Assembly (NCBI RefSeq): GCF_014696435.1
Contig: NZ_JACJQG010000019.1
Location: forward strand, 1 to 64,000
Origin: Calothrix anomala FACHB-343
Lineage (GTDB): Bacteria > Cyanobacteriota > Cyanobacteriia > Cyanobacteriales > Nostocaceae
Length of the DNA: 64,000 nucleotides
Direction of reading: 5' to 3'
The notes under the pieces are model-generated. The model searched no databases, had not been told where the DNA came from, and worked only from the letters and a program-made list of their open reading frames with translations. The position numbers were made by a program, and so were the translations under genes. Each line of letters opens with the position of its first letter. Position 1 is the stretch's first letter. Of the stretch, positions 1-8,088 are shown in pieces.

Positions 1-106
1 AGTTAAGCGCATAGTTGTAAAACCAGCGTACACATCCAAACGACTTGGCAAGCAATATCGCTTGCTCACTGGTTGGATAGATTCTGTACTTGTAGGCTTT
101 TAACAT
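1..106 (-). CDS. tnpB: TnpB (IS200/IS605 OrfB), N-terminal part
   Basis: This is the first 35 codons of a TnpB-type RNA-guided nuclease and transposon accessory protein; the rest lies left of the window. The translation starts MLKAYKYRIYPTSEQ and continues to FGCVRWFYNYALN, the N-terminal helix-turn-helix signature of OrfB_IS605 proteins. I chose the ATG at 106, which gives the usual family start. The RuvC-like catalytic domain, zinc finger and any omega-RNA are outside the window, so whether the gene is intact cannot be judged. It forms one element with the hairpin just upstream and explains why the neighbouring GGDEF gene is cut short. Confidence 0.88.
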   Translation of the reverse strand, partial: MLKAYKYRIYPTSEQAILLAKSFGCVRWFYNYALN

Positions 107-190
107 TGTACTTACCAAACTATATTGACTATGGTAAGCTAAAGCCTTACTAATGTGAAGTCCCCCTAGAAGGGGGAGGTTTTAAACCCA
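107..190 (-). mobile_element. Left end of the IS200/IS605-type element
   Basis: Upstream of tnpB lies a compact hairpin (GTCCCCCTAGAAGGGGGA, about 160-177) followed by GGTTTTAAACC at about 178-188. Subterminal hairpins of this kind are expected at the ends of IS200/IS605 elements, which transpose as single strands and lack inverted terminal repeats. Similar end sequence with GGTTTTAAACC occurs near 17975. The junction with the host gene lies at about 185-197, because GGDEF similarity stops there. The exact end is inferred. Confidence 0.6.
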
Positions 191-689
191 TTTTTCTGAT
201 AAATTTAAAGCGGTCAATATCTATGTAGATTAAACATACAGAGTCTTCATCTTCTTTGGAAGTGAGAAGCGCGATCGCATAATCTTTGAACTTCTGAAAA
301 TTCGCAACACCTGTGAGTTTATCAAGATGTAAGGAATACTTGTGCTGACTATGCCAAAAACTACGCTGTAAACGCAAACCTATTTGCCGCTCGACTGCTT
401 GACGGTGACAGGTTTCATCTCCTGGTTGTAACCAATCAAGCACAGCAGATTCTTGCTCAATTGTGTCTACCAAAATTACTGTTGGTAAACCTATGGTGCT
501 GTAAAGATATTTGACTTGCTCTAAGTTGTGAAAACTTTTGATGTCAAGTACAAGAATGTCAAAACCTTTTGCCGATAAAGCTAGAGCATCAACTCTAATC
601 CATTCAAACTGGAGAGGCCAATCTTGTGCTTGGGGCAAATCCATCAGACTGCACCAGGCAACTCTAATCACTTGCACCTGTTCAACCAT
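150..689 (-). pseudogene. Truncated receiver-like/GGDEF-domain protein
   Basis: The reading frame begins with a good ATG at 689. Residues 1 to about 110 have the alternating hydrophobic pattern of a degenerate receiver domain (ILVLDIK, PTVILVD). From about residue 122 a GGDEF domain begins (DKLTGVANFQKF, then IYIDIDRFKFI near 155-165). The signature GGDEF loop never appears: after FKFI the frame enters the IS605 end and stops within 13 codons. A complete GGDEF domain is about 160 residues, so most of it is missing and diguanylate cyclase activity is not expected. The missing 3' part may lie beyond the element, left of the window. Confidence 0.75.
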
Positions 690-1047
690 TTATTCTACCT
701 TTGTCAGCCAACATCTTGAAGATAGGTTTACCAAACAAGCAATTATGCTTATATGGGTAACTTAAAGTTTAGCAACCAAATTCAGCATTGACTATGGCTG
801 TGATTACCGTACTATCTACGGATGGAAACGGGAAAAATATCTGTCTGTAAACGTTCGGCTAAGTTTTAAAGCTGGTTATAGGAATTTACTTGTATAAGAT
901 TTATTAATAAAATTCGTAGGATTCCTCACAAGTTCCTCAAATTCTTTGCTTATAACATGGTTGATGGAGATGAGTAGCAGTGAAAAAACGCCCTTATCTC
1001 CTCGTTAAGTCAAATTTGACCAAGAGAACTTAAGGGTTGTTAATTTT
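690..1047. other. Intergenic region with small palindrome
   Basis: No gene is visible in these 358 bases. A perfect 12-bp palindrome, GTCAAATTTGAC, lies at 1009-1020 inside a looser inverted repeat (CCCTTA at 991, TAAGGG at 1031) just ahead of the small gene at 1048. It could be an operator or part of a leader structure. Nothing else stands out. Confidence 0.35.
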
Positions 1048-1272
1048 ATGAGTAACTACTTGTTTCACGATCCAATTAGTCTGGCAGAGCAAGCAGAAGA
1101 ATTAGGTAAAAAGGCTGTAAAATTGGGGCTTATTCCTTCTTTTAGCGTTCATTATTACTCGGATAGTCCAGAATTCTTTCTACCTGATGAAAAGACTGCT
1201 CTTTCTCTTACGGCACCAGAAGCATACATGAAATTTAAAAAATTAGTTGAAGCTTCTTCCTGTCAAGGATAA
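1048..1272 (+). CDS. Small hypothetical protein (74 aa)
   Basis: This is a compact soluble protein that I do not recognise. It has a helical first half (SLAEQAEELGKKAVKLGL), a short central beta-like part (SFSVHYYSDSPEFF) and a helical tail (APEAYMKFKKLVEAS). It has no signal peptide or membrane segment. Support for a real gene comes from an upstream AAGGG at 1032-1036, a preceding palindrome that could be regulatory, and a good intrinsic terminator 26 bases after the stop. It is a single-gene transcription unit on the plus strand. The function is unknown. Confidence 0.6.
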   Translation: MSNYLFHDPISLAEQAEELGKKAVKLGLIPSFSVHYYSDSPEFFLPDEKTALSLTAPEAYMKFKKLVEASSCQG

Positions 1273-1297
1273 ATTTATCTTTCTCAACTCCCATAAT

Positions 1298-1338
1298 AAA
1301 GCGATCGCGTAACTCTGATTGAGAAGATCGCTTTTTTA
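1298..1338 (+). terminator. Intrinsic terminator after the 74-aa gene
   Basis: A nine-base stem, AAAGCGATC at 1298 and GATCGCTTT at 1326, is followed by a T run on the plus strand. The stem contains a HIP1 site. Confidence 0.75.
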
Positions 1339-1361
1339 TTGCGCTTGGGGTGTCAATAGTT

Positions 1362-1453
1362 AACACTCAACACTCAACACTCAACACTCAGTAGGGGCGG
1401 GTTGATGGGAGATATTCATGAATCAGTGAGGATATCTGTGAACCCGCCCCTAC
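1362..1453. repeat. Heptamer array plus MITE-like repeat (family A, copy 1)
   Basis: A heptanucleotide tandem (ACTCAAC units, 1362-1391) abuts a 63-bp element at 1391-1453 whose ends are the inverted repeat GTAGGGGCGGGTT / AACCCGCCCCTAC. The same element recurs at 9261, 20938, 42947 and 43109. No coding potential is seen. Confidence 0.8.
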
Positions 1454-1482
1454 AACAGTCAACAGTCAACAGTATTTTGTTC

Positions 1483-2292
1483 TTAGACTTTTTCCTCTGT
1501 AACCAAGGTAAGACTCACCCATTCACCTTTATCGCTATAACTGCGAATCATTCGCTGGCGAAGATTAGGCTTAATTAACCAACCAACTTCTAAAATAAAA
1601 CTTTGGCGTAAATTTACTTTTAATGGAAAAGTAGCGGAAGCACCATGAGGTAAAAGTAATACCTGCATTTGCTTTTGTGGATCTTGATCGAAATGAATTA
1701 TCGACCCTTTAATAGTAGCGCTGGAGGTAATTGTATTTTGACCAAAAGACAAAGTTTGGACAAATCGCCCAGCTGCATCTAATTCTAATTTTAAAGTTGT
1801 AGGAGTAGTTGTAGGCGATCGCAAATCTGTATAGCTGGTTATTGCTTCACCCCGCCATTCTCCTAATAAATCATTTACCTGTACAGTTGGACTGGATGTG
1901 GTTTCAGTACCAGCTAGATGTTCTGGTATCAAGGTAAGTTGACTAAGTTGACCGTTTTTATCAAATAACTGAACTAGTCGCAAACGGCGATTTTCATGAA
2001 TTAAACCTAATTCTGCACCAAATTCGCTAAATGGTGCAAGTTGGATGGAACCTTGAGAAAATGCTCCATTTTCCAAAAACAGAGTACTCTTACCCAAGGA
2101 ACTATATTCTAGAACTAAATCTTCTTGTCCTTGACGGCTGACAATCTGGCGAATTGTTTGATTATTGTTCAATTTTTCCAAGGAAACAACGCTTTTGACA
2201 TCTGCTAACAGTTCACCTTGAGGAGAGAAGCGAATAAATGAACCTTCCCAAGCACCGAGATTTAGCAGTAATCTTTCCCATTGAGATGTCAT
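1483..2292 (-). CDS. DUF3598 family protein
   Basis: This 269-residue protein matches the cyanobacterial DUF3598 family as I remember it. It opens MTSQWERLLLNLGAWEGSF and is made of many short beta strands, in keeping with a lipocalin-like barrel. Two similar halves each carry a W-x-G signature: LGAWEGSF near residue 13 and LLGEWRGEA near residue 143. No signal peptide or membrane segment is present, so it is probably cytoplasmic. Lipocalin-like folds often bind small hydrophobic ligands, but no ligand can be assigned. The ATG at 2292 has a weak GGAT ahead of it. It is separated from ftsX upstream by heptamer repeats. Confidence 0.8.
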   Translation of the reverse strand: MTSQWERLLLNLGAWEGSFIRFSPQGELLADVKSVVSLEKLNNNQTIRQIVSRQGQEDLVLEYSSLGKSTLFLENGAFSQGSIQLAPFSEFGAELGLIHENRRLRLVQLFDKNGQLSQLTLIPEHLAGTETTSSPTVQVNDLLGEWRGEAITSYTDLRSPTTTPTTLKLELDAAGRFVQTLSFGQNTITSSATIKGSIIHFDQDPQKQMQVLLLPHGASATFPLKVNLRQSFILEVGWLIKPNLRQRMIRSYSDKGEWVSLTLVTEEKV

Positions 2293-2306
2293 AATTATTT
2301 ATCCTT

Positions 2307-2384
2307 TGTCAGAGACGCGATTAATCGCGCCTGTACAATTGACTGTGGACTATTGACCATTGACTATTGACTATTGACTCTTGA
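2307..2384. repeat. Short palindromic repeat and heptamer array
   Basis: An ACGCGATTAATCGCG palindrome of a family also seen near 3360, 34018, 38555 and 62103 is followed by (TATTGAC)n heptamer units from about 2341 that run up to the 3' end of ftsX. Confidence 0.7.
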
Positions 2385-3302
2385 CTAACTTTTAGCAAAC
2401 CGGCGAACAGCAAATAAACTGCCCATTAATCCTACAGTTGCACCAAAGCTTAAGAGAATCAAGGGTAATAGTAAAATTTGTATGGGTGTGAGTTGTAAAC
2501 CCTTGCTAATAAATTGAATAAACTCCGGTTGGTTAGCTAGGAGGTTATTAATAAACTGTTGAGTGACGCTAATAAAAGACCAAGCGATCGCGCCACCAAT
2601 TAAGCCAAACGTTATACCCTGGAAAATAAATGGCAAGTAAATCCACGCAGTAGTTGCGCCAACTAATTGCATAATTTCAATTTCTTGCCGACGTGCCATG
2701 ACAATCAGGCGGATTGTGATGCTGGTGACAGCGATCGCAGTTAAGGTAAGAATAATTGTAATTGTCAAGCTAATCCAGTTCAGACCTTTGTGTAACTGAG
2801 CTACCCGTTGAACTACTTCATCAACATACTGGACTGTACTCACTCCCGGTAACTTAGCTAGCTGCGTCGCTAAATTGGGCACAGCTTGAGAATTACGTGC
2901 TTTTACCTTGATTTCATCAACGAGGGGATTTCCACCTAATTGTTCGTTAGCGCCTTCAATATCAGAAATTCTCAGTTCGCTAACTAAGTTACTCCAAGCT
3001 TGCTCTTTGGTAATAGTTTTCGTGTCTACCACCTCTGGCATATCTGTGATTAGTGGTTCAAGGGTGACAGATGATACACCAGAATCAAGATAAACGGATA
3101 CTTCCAATTGGCTACCAAACTGATAAAGTAGTTGTTCTAATTGCCAGGAAGTTTGTAAACTCATGCCAAATAAAAATAGTAAGACTGTGACAGTACTTAC
3201 AGCAGCCCAATTCATCCAACCGCCGCGCAGCAAGCCGAGGAAAGTTTCTTTGAGCAGATAGTCAAATTTAGTTAGAAATTTCCACACAAAATTTTTGGTC
3301 AA
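2385..3302 (-). CDS. ftsX: Cell-division ABC permease FtsX
   Basis: FtsX is the membrane partner of the ATPase FtsE and regulates septal peptidoglycan hydrolases. The 305-residue protein shows the family layout: a cytoplasmic N-terminus, a first membrane helix at about 31-48 (WAAVSTVTVLLFLFGMSL), a periplasmic domain to about 175, then three more helices. The second includes ISLTITIILTLTAIAVTSI, followed by the cytoplasmic segment MARRQEIEIMQLVGA typical of FtsX. The frame has no early ATG. It starts at TTG 3302 or GTG 3287, and either gives a normal N-terminus before DYLLKETFLGLLRGGW. No ftsE lies beside it, so the pair is split here. Confidence 0.9.
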   Translation of the reverse strand: MTKNFVWKFLTKFDYLLKETFLGLLRGGWMNWAAVSTVTVLLFLFGMSLQTSWQLEQLLYQFGSQLEVSVYLDSGVSSVTLEPLITDMPEVVDTKTITKEQAWSNLVSELRISDIEGANEQLGGNPLVDEIKVKARNSQAVPNLATQLAKLPGVSTVQYVDEVVQRVAQLHKGLNWISLTITIILTLTAIAVTSITIRLIVMARRQEIEIMQLVGATTAWIYLPFIFQGITFGLIGGAIAWSFISVTQQFINNLLANQPEFIQFISKGLQLTPIQILLLPLILLSFGATVGLMGSLFAVRRFAKS

Positions 3303-3390
3303 TAATTATTTGTCATTTGTCATTTGTCAATAGTCATTTGTCAATAGTCATTGCTCAGAGACGCGATTCATCGCGTCTGTACAATTGTCC
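3303..3390. repeat. Heptamer array and palindromic repeat upstream of ftsX
   Basis: Units of the TTTGTCA/AATAGTC type (3309-3353) are followed by an ACGCGATTCATCGCGT palindrome at about 3360. This sits in the divergent space between ftsX and def, so it may overlap their promoters. Confidence 0.7.
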
Positions 3391-3473
3391 TCCTTGTCCC
3401 CCATCCCTTAATCCCTAACCGATTGATAGAATTAGACTAGTAGGAATTTTCACAATCTAGCCCATAAGGAATC

Positions 3474-4037
3474 ATGCCCTCTGAAATTGCTGTCGAGAAA
3501 AAAAAGTTAAAAAATCCTCCTTTGCAACTTCACTATTTAGGCGATCGCGTTCTTCGTCAACCAGCAAAGCGCATCACTAAAATAGATGATGAACTGCGTC
3601 AGTTGGTACGCGAAATGCTGCAAACCATGTACAGCAAAGATGGGATTGGTTTGGCTGCACCCCAAGTGGGAGTTCATAAACAATTAATTGTCATCGACTT
3701 GGAACCAGATAACCCTGCTAACCCACCCCTGGTATTGATTAACCCAACAATTAAACAGGTAAGCAAAGAAATCTGCGTTGCTCAAGAAGGTTGTTTGAGC
3801 ATTCCCAACGTTTACATGGATGTTAAGCGTCCAGAAACAGTGGAAGTGTCCTATAAAGATGAATATGGGCGTCCTCAAACATTAAAAGCTAAAGACTTAC
3901 TCGCACGTTGTATTCAGCACGAAATGGATCACCTCAATGGCGTGGTTTTTGTAGATCGCGTAGATAATTCCTTGACTTTGGCACAGGAACTATCTAAAAA
4001 TGGCTTCTCGTATCAAGCGGTGAAACCTGTAGCATAG
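3474..4037 (+). CDS. def: Peptide deformylase
   Basis: This enzyme removes the formyl group from the N-terminal methionine of new proteins and is a metal-dependent cytoplasmic hydrolase. All three family motifs are present in order: GIGLAAPQVG, EGCLSIP with the metal-binding cysteine at residue 107, and HEMDH at residues 149-153 with both histidine ligands and the catalytic glutamate. The length of 187 residues is normal for a bacterial enzyme with a short N-terminal extension. The ATG at 3474 has AGGA a few bases upstream. A small membrane protein follows 11 bases downstream and is probably co-transcribed. Confidence 0.97.
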   Translation: MPSEIAVEKKKLKNPPLQLHYLGDRVLRQPAKRITKIDDELRQLVREMLQTMYSKDGIGLAAPQVGVHKQLIVIDLEPDNPANPPLVLINPTIKQVSKEICVAQEGCLSIPNVYMDVKRPETVEVSYKDEYGRPQTLKAKDLLARCIQHEMDHLNGVVFVDRVDNSLTLAQELSKNGFSYQAVKPVA

Positions 4038-4048
4038 GGTGTGTAGTA

Positions 4049-4252
4049 GTGTATTTAACTCCGAAAAGCGGTTTATTTTTGGCTGGATCTTGTGTAAGTG
4101 CGATCGCGGCTGTAGGTTCGATTTTTGAACTCAGTTACGGACAACCAGATTTTGGTGTCACAACCACAACAATTATCCTCATATTAAGCATTCCTCTGAC
4201 AGGATTATTTTTCTTTGCTGCAGTGAGGGACGCAAAGGATAACATTAAATAA
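4049..4252 (+). CDS. Small two-helix membrane protein (67 aa)
   Basis: This starts with GTG 11 bases after def and is probably co-transcribed with it. Two hydrophobic segments are visible: about residues 8-27 (GLFLAGSCVSAIAAVGSIF) and 38-58 (TTTTIILILSIPLTGLFFFAA), ending in a charged tail (RDAKDNIK). I do not recognise a family. An intrinsic terminator follows at 4265, which supports its being the last gene of the def unit. The function is unknown. Confidence 0.65.
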   Translation: MYLTPKSGLFLAGSCVSAIAAVGSIFELSYGQPDFGVTTTTIILILSIPLTGLFFFAAVRDAKDNIK

Positions 4253-4264
4253 GCATCAGGTACA

Positions 4265-4325
4265 TAAAAAGGTAAAGGGATGGAAGCGTCATCACGAAAT
4301 TCATCCTTTTGCCTTTTATTTTTCT
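4265..4325 (+). terminator. Terminator of the def unit
   Basis: A long imperfect stem (AAAAGGTAAAGGGATG pairing with CATCCTTTTGCCTTTT) is followed by ATTTTTC on the plus strand. Confidence 0.65.
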
Positions 4326-4398
4326 GCACTTGGATGTCAGAGAAGAGGACAAGGAGCAGGGAGCAGGGGGCAGGGAGCAGGGGGACAAGGGAAGGGGG

Positions 4399-4437
4399 AC
4401 TATTGACTATTGACTATTGACTATTGACTATTGACTA
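4399..4437. repeat. Heptanucleotide array (CTATTGA)n
   Basis: Five exact 7-bp units lie here, preceded by purine-rich GGGAGCAGG repeats (4351-4395). Together with the terminator they fill the space before the next gene. Confidence 0.85.
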
Positions 4438-4568
4438 AATTTTAAACTGCTATTTCTGGGGTATTTGCTATACTTCTCAGGAAAATATTCAATCCTTGGG
4501 ATGTTTATTTTAAAATATATTCGTACATTTGTACCATATTGGGTTTAGGTGGTCAATTAAGAAAAGAT

Positions 4569-5468
4569 ATGGCTAGAGCAATAGAGAGAATTGATCGGGA
4601 TATTGCATCGCTGAAAGAAGCGATAAATGCGATCGCAGCAGAACTACAAAAAGCTTACGCTATTTATTTCACCCTTTTAGGTCAAGCCTTGCGCCAGCAG
4701 TTAATTCTGGCAACTTACCACCTGTGTACTCAAGGATATCCCGAAAAATTCCTGAGTTTGTCATTAAATCAACGGCACCATTTGCAACAGTCCATCCGCA
4801 AGATGGGTAAACAAGCAGCCGAAAATTTACTGACTATTACTAGTAGCCAAGAAGCGCAGCATCCAGTCAGCGAGAATGAAGAAGCAGAAGTAGAAGATAC
4901 TGATGAACTAGAAGATACTGAGGAATTAGAAGATATCGAGGAAGAAGAAGATACAGAGGATGAAGAGGCTCAAATCCATTCAAAATACCAACTTTCGGTT
5001 TTAAAACTGACTGACTCTTCTAACCCGATGGAACTAGTAGCATGGCAACAGAGTGTAGAAAAGTTAACACACCACATAATTAAAAAACTCTCTTATGATG
5101 CTAATGCTGTGTTACAACAAGTCAATCTTTTACCCAGAAAGATACCAGAACCAATTTTAGAAGTAGCTGCGGCGGCATCAGAAGCATCTGCCGAAGTTAT
5201 GCCAGGGCCACCTAATCTATTAAACGTGGTAATTGAAATTGAAAATGAGCAGGATGCAGAAGAACCAAACCTGACAAAAGTTATGGCGATAAACCTCCGT
5301 TTAGGAGAAATTGAATTTGCCGATCCGAAACTTTCTTCAGCACGCAAACAGATACGCAACACTCTGCTGCAGTTAAACAAACTAGGACAAGACTATCAAA
5401 GAAAGCATCGCGAACGCACCATTGCCGAAGCCGAAGCCGCATGGCGGGCGATTTGGGATGATGAATAA
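4569..5468 (+). CDS. Conserved hypothetical protein with acidic linker
   Basis: This protein of about 299 residues is not one whose function I know. A helical N-terminal region (ARAIERIDRDIASLKEAINAI) has heptad-like spacing and may form a coiled coil. A strongly acidic low-complexity linker follows at about residues 108-138 (runs of E and D with DTEELED units). The C-terminal half is soluble and mixed. The frame is open from a TTG at 4539, but ATG 4569 gives a cleaner start (MARAIERID). It lies just upstream of recG on the same strand, separated by heptamer repeats. It has no signal peptide and is probably cytoplasmic. Confidence 0.65.
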   Translation: MARAIERIDRDIASLKEAINAIAAELQKAYAIYFTLLGQALRQQLILATYHLCTQGYPEKFLSLSLNQRHHLQQSIRKMGKQAAENLLTITSSQEAQHPVSENEEAEVEDTDELEDTEELEDIEEEEDTEDEEAQIHSKYQLSVLKLTDSSNPMELVAWQQSVEKLTHHIIKKLSYDANAVLQQVNLLPRKIPEPILEVAAAASEASAEVMPGPPNLLNVVIEIENEQDAEEPNLTKVMAINLRLGEIEFADPKLSSARKQIRNTLLQLNKLGQDYQRKHRERTIAEAEAAWRAIWDDE

Positions 5469-5590
5469 TTAGTCATTTGTCATTTGTCATTTTTCATTTT
5501 TCATTTGTGAATAGCTAGTGACTAATGCCCAATGCCCAATGCCCCATGCCCCATGCTCCATGCCCAATGCCCAATGCCCAATGCCCCATG
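5469..5590. repeat. Heptamer arrays running into the recG start codon
   Basis: TTTGTCA-type units (5472-5508) are followed by AATGCCC/CATGCCC units (5524-5590). Because each unit contains ATG and the period is 7, the array offers ATG codons in all three frames. The last one, at 5588, is the likely recG start. Confidence 0.85.
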
Positions 5591-8077
5591 ACTACTGACA
5601 AACCAGATTGGATTAGATTGCAAAAAGCCTTGGCTGTAGAAGCGGAAAGCGGTTTTACAGATTTGATGGGTAGGCAATATCGCTTTAGTGAATTTCTCAG
5701 TCTAACTCTGGGTAAATTCCCCATTGGTTTACCCGCAATTGAACGCCGTCGCTGGCAAGAATTGGCGGTGCAATTTGCGAAATATCCCGATTTGGGTTTG
5801 GAAGAAAGGCAGCATTTAGTCGCAGAAACTCGCAGGTATCTGTATCAATTACAGCAGGATGATGGCAAGCCGCCAGAAAAAGTAGGGGTAGCGGAGTCAC
5901 AGCCAAGAAATTATCAATCGAAAAATCAAATTGCCACAACGCCGATTGTGGCTGAAGTGAGTCGGAGACTTGCGCCCAAAATTGACCAAAAACTCAGCGA
6001 TTTACCCGAAATTGGGATTAGAAGGGCTGATAATTTGGCGCGTCTGGGTTTGTATACTGTGCGTGATTTACTTTACTATTATCCCCGCGACCATATTGAC
6101 TATGCGCGTCAGGTAAATATCCGCGAGTTACAGGCGGGTGAGACGGTGACGATAGTTGCTACCGTGAAGCGCTGTAACTGTTTTACTAGTCCGAAAAATC
6201 AGAAATTATCGATTTTAGAACTGGTACTGAAGGATAACACCGGACAAATCAAAGTTAGTCGCTTTTCGGCGGGTACGCGCTTTACTAGTCGCGGTTGGCA
6301 AGAAAGTTTAAAACGCCGCTATCCGGTGGGTGCTGTGCTTGCAGCTTGCGGTTTGGTGAAGGAAAGTAGATATGGTTTGACGCTGGATAACCCAGAATTA
6401 GAAGTATTGGCAAATCCCGGCGATGCGATTGATTCTTTGACTATCGGTCGAATCGTGCCGATTTACGCCTTAACTGAGGGTATCGCGGCGAATATGGTGC
6501 GACAGGCGGTAATATCGGCTTTACCTGCGGCGGCGAATCTCAAAGATCCCTTACCTAGTGGGTTGAGAGAGAAGTATGGGTTGATGGAATTGAAAGATGC
6601 GATCGCTAATATTCACTTTCCCCCAGATAGCGATCGCTTGCAAGTCGCCCGTCGTCGTCTGGTTTTTGATGAATTTTTCTATTTGCAATTGAGTTTACTG
6701 CAACGACAATATCAAGCAAGGCAAGTCCAAACCAGTGCTATTCTCGCTCCTAAAGGGCAATTATTAGAAAAATTCTACGAAATACTCCCATTTAAACTCA
6801 CTGGGGCACAGCAGCGAGTAATTAACGATATTCTCAAAGATTTACAAGAAACTACACCCATGAATCGCTTAGTGCAAGGCGATGTAGGTTCCGGTAAAAC
6901 TGTGGTAGCTGTGGTAGCTATTTTAGCGGCGATTCAATCAGGTTACCAAGCTGCCTTGATGGCTCCCACGGAAGTTTTAGCAGAACAGCATTACCGCAAG
7001 TTAGTCAGTTGGTTTAACTTGCTGCATTTACCAGTAGAATTACTGACAGGCTCCACCAAAACAGTTAAACGGCGACAAATCCATTCCCAGCTAGAAACAG
7101 GAGAATTACCTTTATTAGTTGGCACTCACGCCTTAATTCAAGACCCCGTAAACTTTCGCCAATTGGGGTTAGCGGTGATTGACGAACAGCATCGCTTTGG
7201 GGTGCAACAACGGGCACGTTTGCAGCAAAAAGGCGAACAACCCCATGTATTAACGATGACAGCTACCCCCATTCCCCGGACATTGGCATTAACCATACAT
7301 GGGGATATGAATGTGAGTCAAATTGATGAGTTACCACCAGGTAGACAAAAGATACAAACTACCATGCTCACAGGTCAACAGCGCAGCCATGCTTACGACT
7401 TGATGCGGCGAGAAATTGTCCAAGGAAGACAGGTATATGTAATTTTACCTTTGGTGGAAGAATCAGAAAAGCTAGATTTACGTTCAGCCGTTGAGGAACA
7501 TCAAAAATTACAGGAAAGCGTTTTTCCAGATTTTCAAGTCGGCTTGCTACATGGGCGCATGAGTTCCGCCGAGAAAGACGAAGCAATTACCAAATTCCGC
7601 GATAACGAAACCCAAATTTTAGTTTCTACCACCGTTGTAGAAGTCGGCGTAGACGTACCCAATGCTACAGTAATGCTAATTGAAAACGCGGAAAGATTTG
7701 GTTTATCACAACTGCACCAACTTCGCGGACGGGTGGGAAGGGGTGCGGCGCAGTCCTATTGTTTATTAATGAGTAGTTCTAGAAGTCCCGACGCGCAACA
7801 AAGATTGAAAGTGATGGAACAATCCCAAGATGGCTTTTTCATCTCAGAAATGGATATGCGTTTTCGCGGCCCTGGGGAAGTCTTGGGAACTCGGCAATCG
7901 GGTGTGCCGGATTTTACCCTAGCAAGTTTGGTGGAAGATGAGGAAGTTTTGCTGTTAGCGCGACAAGCAGCAGAGAAAGTTATTGAGATGGATGCTACTT
8001 TAGAACGCTGGATTTTGATGAAGGAAGAATTGAAGTATCGGTATGAGCGATTAATGGGTGGGGCGATTATGACTTAA
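5588..8077 (+). CDS. recG: ATP-dependent DNA helicase RecG
   Basis: RecG remodels stalled replication forks and branch-migrates Holliday junctions. The 829-residue product has an N-terminal extension usual in cyanobacteria, then the wedge/OB domain (about 165-330). The two helicase lobes follow, with Walker A GDVGSGKT at 431-438, DEQH box at 532-535, TATPIPRTLAL, and the motif VI region LRGRVGRG. The C-terminal TRG part (FRGPGEVLGTRQSG) is also present, so the enzyme looks complete. The frame is open from 5525 through the ATGCCCA repeats, but ATG 5588 (MTTDKPDWIRLQKAL) removes the repeat-encoded peptide and is preferred. It converges with the ABC permease at 8089, with only 11 bases between them. 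Confidence 0.97.
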   Translation: MTTDKPDWIRLQKALAVEAESGFTDLMGRQYRFSEFLSLTLGKFPIGLPAIERRRWQELAVQFAKYPDLGLEERQHLVAETRRYLYQLQQDDGKPPEKVGVAESQPRNYQSKNQIATTPIVAEVSRRLAPKIDQKLSDLPEIGIRRADNLARLGLYTVRDLLYYYPRDHIDYARQVNIRELQAGETVTIVATVKRCNCFTSPKNQKLSILELVLKDNTGQIKVSRFSAGTRFTSRGWQESLKRRYPVGAVLAACGLVKESRYGLTLDNPELEVLANPGDAIDSLTIGRIVPIYALTEGIAANMVRQAVISALPAAANLKDPLPSGLREKYGLMELKDAIANIHFPPDSDRLQVARRRLVFDEFFYLQLSLLQRQYQARQVQTSAILAPKGQLLEKFYEILPFKLTGAQQRVINDILKDLQETTPMNRLVQGDVGSGKTVVAVVAILAAIQSGYQAALMAPTEVLAEQHYRKLVSWFNLLHLPVELLTGSTKTVKRRQIHSQLETGELPLLVGTHALIQDPVNFRQLGLAVIDEQHRFGVQQRARLQQKGEQPHVLTMTATPIPRTLALTIHGDMNVSQIDELPPGRQKIQTTMLTGQQRSHAYDLMRREIVQGRQVYVILPLVEESEKLDLRSAVEEHQKLQESVFPDFQVGLLHGRMSSAEKDEAITKFRDNETQILVSTTVVEVGVDVPNATVMLIENAERFGLSQLHQLRGRVGRGAAQSYCLLMSSSRSPDAQQRLKVMEQSQDGFFISEMDMRFRGPGEVLGTRQSGVPDFTLASLVEDEEVLLLARQAAEKVIEMDATLERWILMKEELKYRYERLMGGAIMT

Positions 8078-8088
8078 ATTTGCCACTA

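Noticed and set aside
5525-5587. N-terminal extension of RecG encoded by ATGCCCA repeats
   Set aside because: Codons come only from the heptamer array; MTTDKPDWIRLQ at 5588 is the natural start.
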